Of a DNA stretch of 19,460 nucleotides, positions 14,989 to 19,460 are shown in pieces (position 1 is the stretch's first letter; the number at the start of each line of letters is the position of its first letter). Source of the DNA: Saprospiraceae bacterium (lineage in GTDB: Bacteria; Bacteroidota; Bacteroidia; Chitinophagales; Saprospiraceae). The notes below the pieces were generated by a model that saw only the letters and a list, made by a program, of their open reading frames with translations, did no database searches and had not been told where the DNA came from. The position numbers and the translations under genes are program-made. Where the stretch lies: positions 1 to 19,460 of the forward strand of contig JABDPK010000098.1 of assembly GCA_013042795.1 (NCBI GenBank), written 5' to 3'.

Positions 14989-16479
14989 TTAATTTAAATT
15001 CTCACGCTTCTGAGAAATAAGCCACAAGCCAAGGAATGTAATCATGCCATTAATTGCCAGAATAAAAAAGCCAAAACTTAATCCATTAAACCATGATACA
15101 GAATTGGTGTCAATTATAAATGCCAGCAATGGTGAAAGCAAGACAACGATCCATACCCATTTGTCCCTGACTATTCGATTAGTCAGAATCCCAAATCCAA
15201 AAAGACCTAAAAGAGGGCCATATGTGTATCCAGCTGCCTTAAACAGGCCATTAATCACTGCATCATTGTTTAATATATTGAAAATGATGATCACCATAAA
15301 AAGTAATACAGTAAATCCAATATGTACTTTAAGTTTCACAGACTTCTTTGAAGATTCCGACATAGGTTTTTCTTCAAACCCCAGGAAATCAATACAAAAA
15401 GAGGTCGTTAATGAAGTAAGCGCTGAATCTGCACTGGAGTATGCTGCGGCGATCAAGCCGACAACAAATACAATCCCAATCGTCGGAGATAGATGGTTTA
15501 AAGCGATCAAAGGGAAAAGCTGATCTGTCTTGGCAGGGATTTCAATACCCTCTGTCCAGGCAAAAATATAAAGGATAGCGCCCAGACTTAAAAAAAGAAC
15601 GTTGGCAAAAACAAGAACAATACTAAATAGATATATATTCTTCTGTGCATCTCTCAGATTCCTGCATGTTAGATTCTTTTGCATCATATCCTGGTCAAGT
15701 CCTGTCATTACAATCGCTATCAAGGCCCCGCTAAGAAATTGTTTGAAGAAATTATTCGGGTCTTCCCAGCCATTTTCAAAAAAGAAAAGCCGACCTAATC
15801 CCTCTTGTTTTATTCGTTGCCCAAGATTGAAAACTGAAAGATCCAATGCTGAAGCAATTGTGTAAATAGTAAGTCCAACTGCAGCCAGCATTGTGATAGT
15901 TTGAATCGTATCCGTCCATACTATCGTTTTAATTCCTCCCTTGAATGTATACACCCAGATTAATACCAAAGTAATGAGTACAGTAAACTCAAAGGATATT
16001 CCAAAAGGCGCAAGTACAAAGGGATGAAGCACTATCGCAACCAGATATAATCTGAACGAAGCACCTATAACCCTGGAAATAATGAAGTAAAATGCACCCA
16101 TTTTATAGGATACAAATCCAAATCGGTTCCGGAGGTAACCATAAATAGTTGTCAGGCGGTACTTGTAATAGATTGGCATTAATACAAGTGCAATAACAAG
16201 ATACCCCAGCAAATAACCAAAAACCATCTGCATATAGGCAAATGCCTGGTTTGCACCACCCGCACCTACAACACCAGGAATAGAAATAAAGGTGACACCT
16301 GAAAGTGATGCCCCAATCATTCCAATGGCCACAAGGATCCACGAAGACTGTTTTTTTGCTGTAAAAAAAGTCTGGGTATCAGCACCTTTACCTGTTATAT
16401 AGGAAATAATATACAGCAGGGAAAAGTAAACTATAATAGTAATCAATAATATTCCAGGGGAAATGCCTAATTGATCCAT
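14989..16479 (-). CDS. Sodium:solute symporter (SSS family)
   Basis: The protein of 496 residues, counted from the ATG at 16479, has a dozen or more hydrophobic segments. It carries the family signatures SLSGVTFISIPGVVGAGG near the first membrane helices, GLDQDMMQKNLTCRNLRDAQ in the middle, and AAYSSADSALTSLTTSF (Na+-site helix with Ser/Ser/Thr residues). SSS proteins import sugars, amino acids, sialic acid or other organic solutes with Na+. Placement directly before murQ (8-base gap) suggests the cargo is a cell-wall amino sugar such as MurNAc, by analogy with the Tannerella forsythia MurNAc transporter-kinase-MurQ cluster; this is inference. A TTG one codon upstream (16482) is an alternative start, but the ATG is preferred. 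Confidence 0.9.
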   Translation of the reverse strand: MDQLGISPGILLITIIVYFSLLYIISYITGKGADTQTFFTAKKQSSWILVAIGMIGASLSGVTFISIPGVVGAGGANQAFAYMQMVFGYLLGYLVIALVLMPIYYKYRLTTIYGYLRNRFGFVSYKMGAFYFIISRVIGASFRLYLVAIVLHPFVLAPFGISFEFTVLITLVLIWVYTFKGGIKTIVWTDTIQTITMLAAVGLTIYTIASALDLSVFNLGQRIKQEGLGRLFFFENGWEDPNNFFKQFLSGALIAIVMTGLDQDMMQKNLTCRNLRDAQKNIYLFSIVLVFANVLFLSLGAILYIFAWTEGIEIPAKTDQLFPLIALNHLSPTIGIVFVVGLIAAAYSSADSALTSLTTSFCIDFLGFEEKPMSESSKKSVKLKVHIGFTVLLFMVIIIFNILNNDAVINGLFKAAGYTYGPLLGLFGFGILTNRIVRDKWVWIVVLLSPLLAFIIDTNSVSWFNGLSFGFFILAINGMITFLGLWLISQKRENLN

Positions 16480-16487
16480 CAAGATAT

Positions 16488-17774
16488 TTATGGTTTTCCT
16501 GCTGTCAAGATATCAAAATAAACCTGTTTCCACCCTTCCCATCCATGAAGCTCAGAGAATGAACTGTTATGCCATATTATAGTACACTCCCCATTGACCT
16601 TTTTAACATTATCTATAATCTTCCTGGCTTCTTCAATGGCTTCTTCAGGATCTAATCCCATATAGTTCTTAAGGCTAACATCCATAAGCTGGAAAGGATG
16701 AACAACGAGGGAAGTACATTCTTCGTTTTCAAGATCATACCAATTAAATGGAAGACTGGTTCCAGCTCTGAAACCAATAGTTTCAGGGTAACCCATTGAA
16801 TAATCATTCTCTATTCCTGCTTTGATCAAAGCTCTGTAGGTTTCAGGAATATTCAATAAGATGTAATGCTGTCTCGAATCGGTAACATTTCGGGATATCA
16901 TAGATTCAAGAAGTTTTATTTCTACACCAAGTTGCTCTTCATTTCTTCCTGATTTATAAGATGGATGAATTCCAACAGGATACTTGTCTGCATACCTTTG
17001 AACCCTGTAGATAAATTCCCTATTCTCAGGAGGTAATGATTTGTCAAATTTTGAACGTCTTGAACATAGAATAAACAACTTTAATTCCAGTCCGATTGAT
17101 TTATGAAACTCGAAAATATCATTGAATGTATCAAAAGGGTCTATTGACCTGAACCTCTCAGTAACACTTTTTAATTTCAGTTTAATCAGGTCTCTGATAA
17201 ATGAACCCAAGCCTATCGTTAATGATTTATGTTTGTATGCAAAGAAATGATCAATATCGAGGGTCGAGTTGAAACTATATTTATATCCTGCTTTCAAATC
17301 AATATTGTAATAGCTATTAATAATTTCAAGGAAACTCAGTAGCCAATAATCAACAACAGGCTCTCCAAGGATTTTTTTTATTGCAAGTATACTGTTTGAT
17401 GATTTAAATCTTCCATGCTCATCGAGATCGGTAGAATGATATTCCTCTGCCCTCGAAAGCAAATAAAATATAGCCGAGAACATATCAAAATTGAATGAGT
17501 CATCAGAATAATTCAATTCCCTGCCAAAATCTTCAAAGGAGCTTATATCTCTGCCGTCTTCAAGGCAATTAGCTATTGGCATTTTCAAGCAATTATTCAG
17601 GGGTAAGGAACTATAGTTTATTCCAATAGTATTCCTTGTAGTATCCAGGTGATCTGATACGCAAATACTATCCAGTTCTATTGTTTGAAACGATTGGGAG
17701 ATAAATGTCGATACATAATTTAATCGACTGGTTTTTTGATCTGTATATATGATTATTTTACTCAATATGATCAA
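16488..17774 (-). CDS. Divergent polysaccharide deacetylase-like protein of Bacteroidota type
   Basis: The 428-residue protein has an N-terminal region (1-165) characteristic of a Bacteroidota family of deacetylase-like proteins, then a NodB-like part. Motifs are TLDIDHFFAY (171-180, Asp173/Asp175 as metal and base candidates), GIHPSY (268-273), SRQHY (300-304), DYSMGYPETIGFRAG (324-338), HPFQLMD (359-365) and IIWHNSSF (399-406). Such enzymes remove N- or O-acetyl groups from glycans; the substrate here is unknown. The classical H-S/T-x2-H metal motif is not intact, since only His270 is in place. No signal peptide is seen, so the protein may be cytoplasmic. The start is non-ATG: TTG at 17774 or TTG at 17765, both overlapping the 3' end of truA (17 or 8 bases). 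It precedes the symporter by 8 bases. Confidence 0.75.
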   Translation of the reverse strand: MIILSKIIIYTDQKTSRLNYVSTFISQSFQTIELDSICVSDHLDTTRNTIGINYSSLPLNNCLKMPIANCLEDGRDISSFEDFGRELNYSDDSFNFDMFSAIFYLLSRAEEYHSTDLDEHGRFKSSNSILAIKKILGEPVVDYWLLSFLEIINSYYNIDLKAGYKYSFNSTLDIDHFFAYKHKSLTIGLGSFIRDLIKLKLKSVTERFRSIDPFDTFNDIFEFHKSIGLELKLFILCSRRSKFDKSLPPENREFIYRVQRYADKYPVGIHPSYKSGRNEEQLGVEIKLLESMISRNVTDSRQHYILLNIPETYRALIKAGIENDYSMGYPETIGFRAGTSLPFNWYDLENEECTSLVVHPFQLMDVSLKNYMGLDPEEAIEEARKIIDNVKKVNGECTIIWHNSSFSELHGWEGWKQVYFDILTAGKP

Positions 17775-18519
17775 TGTATGGATAGGTGATTCTGCTCAAA
17801 AATAAACCTTCGGCCGGAACTGACCAAGGTCTTGATAATCTTTGTTGCTTTTCGAGGCAGGTTTGCACTTCCTGAAGAGATATCTTATTATTTGCTACAT
17901 TGATACACATGCCTACTATAAGTCTCACCATACCTCTTAAAAACCGGTTAGCGGCAATATTATACTTTAATGAATGATCATTTATTAGTTCCCAACTGGA
18001 TTCAAAAATCTTGCATTCAAATGTTTCTACATCTGAATTACTTTTACAAAAGGGATAAAAAGAGCTATGTTGCTTTACAAGGTCAGCTGCTTCTCCAAGA
18101 AGCGTGAAATCGGGCTTTCCTGATTGATCATAGTTATAATATAATCCTGTTTTAAATGGATCTTTCTTGAAAGAAATAAAATATTCATAAGATCTTCTTT
18201 GAGCATCAAACCTGGCATGTGCGTCATCATCTACATGAATAATACGATGAACAGCAATATCTCTGCCTACCATCATATTCAATTTGTGTGATAGATCTTT
18301 GGATGAAAATCTATCTACAGGCAAGTCTACATGGAAAAAATACTGGCTTGCATGAACACCAGCATCTGTTCTCCCGCATCCCACAATAGAAATTTGAGTA
18401 TTGCATAAGCGGGATAAGTTGCTTTCAAAGACCTCTTGAATTGTAATTGCGTTATCCTGTCTTTGCCAACCAGCAAAAGAAGTTCCTTTATAGGATATTT
18501 CAATAAAAAACCGTGACAT
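17758..18519 (-). CDS. truA: tRNA pseudouridine synthase A
   Basis: TruA converts uridines 38-40 of the tRNA anticodon stem to pseudouridine. From the ATG at 18519 the protein has 253 residues and starts MSRFFIEISYKGTSFAGWQRQ, the normal family N-terminus. An upstream in-frame TTG at 18546 would add nine residues without family support, so I reject it. The catalytic Asp is in GRTDAGVHASQ, and the later motifs FDAQRRSYEYFI and RFLRGMVRLIVG are typical. It is the first gene of a four-gene minus-strand block (truA, deacetylase-like, symporter, murQ), with the deacetylase start inside its 3' end. Confidence 0.96.
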   Translation of the reverse strand: MSRFFIEISYKGTSFAGWQRQDNAITIQEVFESNLSRLCNTQISIVGCGRTDAGVHASQYFFHVDLPVDRFSSKDLSHKLNMMVGRDIAVHRIIHVDDDAHARFDAQRRSYEYFISFKKDPFKTGLYYNYDQSGKPDFTLLGEAADLVKQHSSFYPFCKSNSDVETFECKIFESSWELINDHSLKYNIAANRFLRGMVRLIVGMCINVANNKISLQEVQTCLEKQQRLSRPWSVPAEGLFLSRITYPYIDHIE

Positions 18520-18572
18520 AGATTGGTCAGATTTAATATGTTTCAATATTCAGCTATCTAAAAAATAACTTT

Positions 18573-18603
18573 CAATACTATCGATAATAAAGTTCTTTTT
18601 CAA
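18573..18603 (-). promoter_or_regulatory. Candidate promoter for the truA block (TTG-N20-TAGTATTG)
   Basis: On the minus strand a TTG (18603-18601) is followed after 20 bases by TAGTATTG (18580-18573), which matches the Bacteroidota -33/-7 pattern TTG-N(about 19)-TAnnTTTG with one mismatch. It sits between the last terminator-like hairpin and the truA ATG, giving a leader of a few tens of bases. The region is AT-rich, so a chance match is possible. Confidence 0.35.
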
Positions 18604-18610
18604 AAGAAAA

Positions 18611-18636
18611 AGGCTGTTCATTGTCATGAACAGCCT
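18611..18636 (-). terminator. Hairpin 1: perfect 11-bp stem, probable terminator remnant or second terminator
   Basis: Arms AGGCTGTTCAT (18611-18621) and ATGAACAGCCT (18626-18636) pair perfectly around a TGTC loop. On the minus strand it is followed by the T-rich CTTTTTCTTTTG. It lies about 100 bases beyond hairpin 2, in the corresponding place in the repeated unit, with no intact gene of its own upstream. It could back up hairpin 2 in insulating truA. Confidence 0.65.
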
Positions 18637-18670
18637 CAATTGATAATAAACCTATATAATTATTCAATCA
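18631..18670. repeat. Direct repeat copy 1 (40 bp, 36 identical to copy 2)
   Basis: This 40-bp stretch matches 18731-18770 at 36 of 40 positions with no gaps, at an offset of exactly 100 bp. Its first 22 bases are identical in both copies and contain the palindrome TCAATTGA. On the minus strand it contains ATT GAA TAA at 18668-18660, matching the Ile-Glu-stop end of the intact T9SS gene in copy 2. Here only five codons (L F V I E) precede the stop before another in-frame stop. Confidence 0.9.
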
Positions 18671-18708
18671 CAAATAATTATTTCTTATGCTCATCAAGGT
18701 TAAAAAAA

Positions 18709-18736
18709 AGGCTGACCAATCTCCATTGACCAGCCT
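18709..18736 (-). terminator. Hairpin 2: intrinsic terminator of the T9SS-cargo gene
   Basis: Arms AGGCTGACCAAT (18709-18720) and ATTGACCAGCCT (18725-18736) pair at 10 of 12 positions with a CTCC loop. On the minus strand the hairpin is followed by eight T residues (18709-18702). It lies 23 bases after the stop codon of the right-edge gene. Confidence 0.8.
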
Positions 18737-18770
18737 CAATTGATAATAAACCAAAATGATTACTCAATCA
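18731..18770. repeat. Direct repeat copy 2 (includes the stop codon of the T9SS gene)
   Basis: This is the partner of the 18631-18670 copy. It runs from the upstream arm of hairpin 2 through the 3' untranslated region into the last codons of the right-edge gene (Ile-Glu-stop at 18768-18760). Identity between the copies falls to background on both sides of the 40-bp core. Confidence 0.9.
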
Positions 18771-19460
18771 ACATCATATGTTGAGTTGCTGTGTGCTCTT
18801 TACTCTCTAATTTGTAATAGATCATTCCGTTTGCTCCAAGGTCACTTCTGTTCACTCGTACTTCATTGTATCCTTTCTCACTGTCTTTTTCTATCACACT
18901 CAATACTCTTCCTGTGACATCATAGAAACTGATCGTTACTTCTCCGTTTTCAGGTAGATCGTACCCAATCACTGTATATTCTGTAAATGGATTTGGCTGG
19001 TTCTGATATAGAGCAAACATTGCCTCTCCATCTGCATTTCTCATATTGAGGTCCACTACTTCCAGTGATTCGCCTACATATGCTTCTGCTTTTGTAATGC
19101 CTGAATTGATACCTATCATATCAGATACCTGGCCACTCTCAGTTGCTTTAAGAACCATTGTGAAGATCTCTCCATTCTTGTTCAATGCATCAAGGCTGTT
19201 GTAACTCATAGTCATTTTCTCTCCAAATACAGCTACATTTCCTTCCGTGATGTTATTTCCTATGACTTCTACCAGTTCCATACCATTCAGATCCATTGTA
19301 AACTGGAATCCAAATAATGCATCATCACCGCTTGTCATAACTACTTCAACTACTTCACCAGCTTTTACCTCACCATCAGCATATGTCAGTTCAAGAACAT
19401 TGCTGCTCTTTTCAGATACATTTTGGTTGTAATTAGCCCTTACACTGCCATCTACATCTC
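18760..19460 (-). CDS. Secreted surface protein, 3' part: cohesin-like domain plus T9SS type A sorting domain
   Basis: The frame is open to the right edge, so about 232 C-terminal residues of a longer protein are visible; the ATG at 19338 is internal. The visible part starts DVDGSVRAN, which looks like the end of a dockerin-like or Asp-rich segment. A cohesin-like beta domain follows (ADGEVKAGEVVEVVM, ALFGFQFTMDLNGMELVEV, EIFTMVLKA). The last ~85 residues (about 19015-18763) form a type IX secretion sorting domain: ALYQNQPNPFTEYTVIGYDL, then ISFYDVTGRVL and the terminal QHMMLIE. Such proteins cross the outer membrane by the T9SS and are usually cell-surface attached or released. The binding target is unknown. 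Confidence 0.85.
   Translation of the reverse strand, partial: DVDGSVRANYNQNVSEKSSNVLELTYADGEVKAGEVVEVVMTSGDDALFGFQFTMDLNGMELVEVIGNNITEGNVAVFGEKMTMSYNSLDALNKNGEIFTMVLKATESGQVSDMIGINSGITKAEAYVGESLEVVDLNMRNADGEAMFALYQNQPNPFTEYTVIGYDLPENGEVTISFYDVTGRVLSVIEKDSEKGYNEVRVNRSDLGANGMIYYKLESKEHTATQHMMLIE

Noticed and set aside
14292..15523. Plus-strand frames (140 and 159 residues) antisense to murQ and the symporter
   Set aside because: Both sit opposite clearly identified genes and have no recognisable domain.
18520..18546. Nine-residue N-terminal extension of truA from a TTG
   Set aside because: TruA proteins normally start just before the FFIEISYKGTSFAGWQRQ-type segment, and an ATG is correctly placed at 18519.
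1..19460. CRISPR array, insertion sequence, prophage, tRNA or rRNA genes
   Set aside because: No regularly spaced repeats, transposase or phage-like proteins, or cloverleaf/rRNA-like sequence was seen. The only notable direct repeat is the two-copy 40-bp block near 18.7 kb.

Overview
The window reads as chromosomal DNA of a Bacteroidota bacterium, possibly of a Saprospiria-like lineage (the lineage is a weak guess). The support is a type IX secretion (T9SS) C-terminal sorting domain on the right-edge gene, Bacteroidota-style TAnnTTTG promoter elements, A-rich leaders without clear Shine-Dalgarno sequences, several predicted outer-membrane barrels, and AT-rich housekeeping genes. I see no insertion sequence, prophage, CRISPR array, tRNA or rRNA. 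Most of the window is densely packed core genome with many small overlaps.

Layout, left to right. (1) 1-1646, plus strand: the 3' end of an alkaline-phosphatase-superfamily enzyme, then a flippase-like YbhN-type membrane protein. (2) 1612-5757, minus strand: a Cys-containing TPR-like lipoprotein, a predicted outer-membrane protein, lipoyl synthase (lipA, start fused to the preceding stop) and a Gfo/Idh/MocA-fold protein whose hallmark motifs are degenerate. (3) 5875-6966, plus strand: 6-phosphofructokinase (pfkA), ending at a bidirectional terminator shared with the next block. (4) 7023-12030, minus strand: purH, coaX, a predicted outer-membrane protein and a secreted paralog of the TPR-like lipoprotein, in a tight operon-like order; upstream of it lies tdk (12083-12676). 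(5) 12815-14182, plus strand: a Bacteroidota protein of unknown function, then a rhomboid protease. (6) 14168-18519, minus strand: truA, a divergent polysaccharide deacetylase, a sodium:solute symporter and murQ, a likely operon that may serve cell-wall amino-sugar salvage. (7) 18520-19460: a 240-base non-coding stretch with two terminator hairpins and a 40-bp direct repeat at an exact 100-bp offset, then the 3' end of a T9SS-secreted protein with a cohesin-like domain.

There is no obvious dedicated defence or mobile system. The observations most worth a second look are: the Gfo/Idh-fold protein that lacks the glycine-motif residue, catalytic Lys and catalytic His together; the two paralogous cysteine-matched TPR-like proteins (one lipoprotein, one soluble) that flank pfkA; the 100-bp-offset duplication of a T9SS gene's stop codon and terminator; and the deacetylase-symporter-MurQ operon. 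Three genes (coaX, the deacetylase and the rhomboid) appear to start with TTG, all at tight junctions with the preceding gene.
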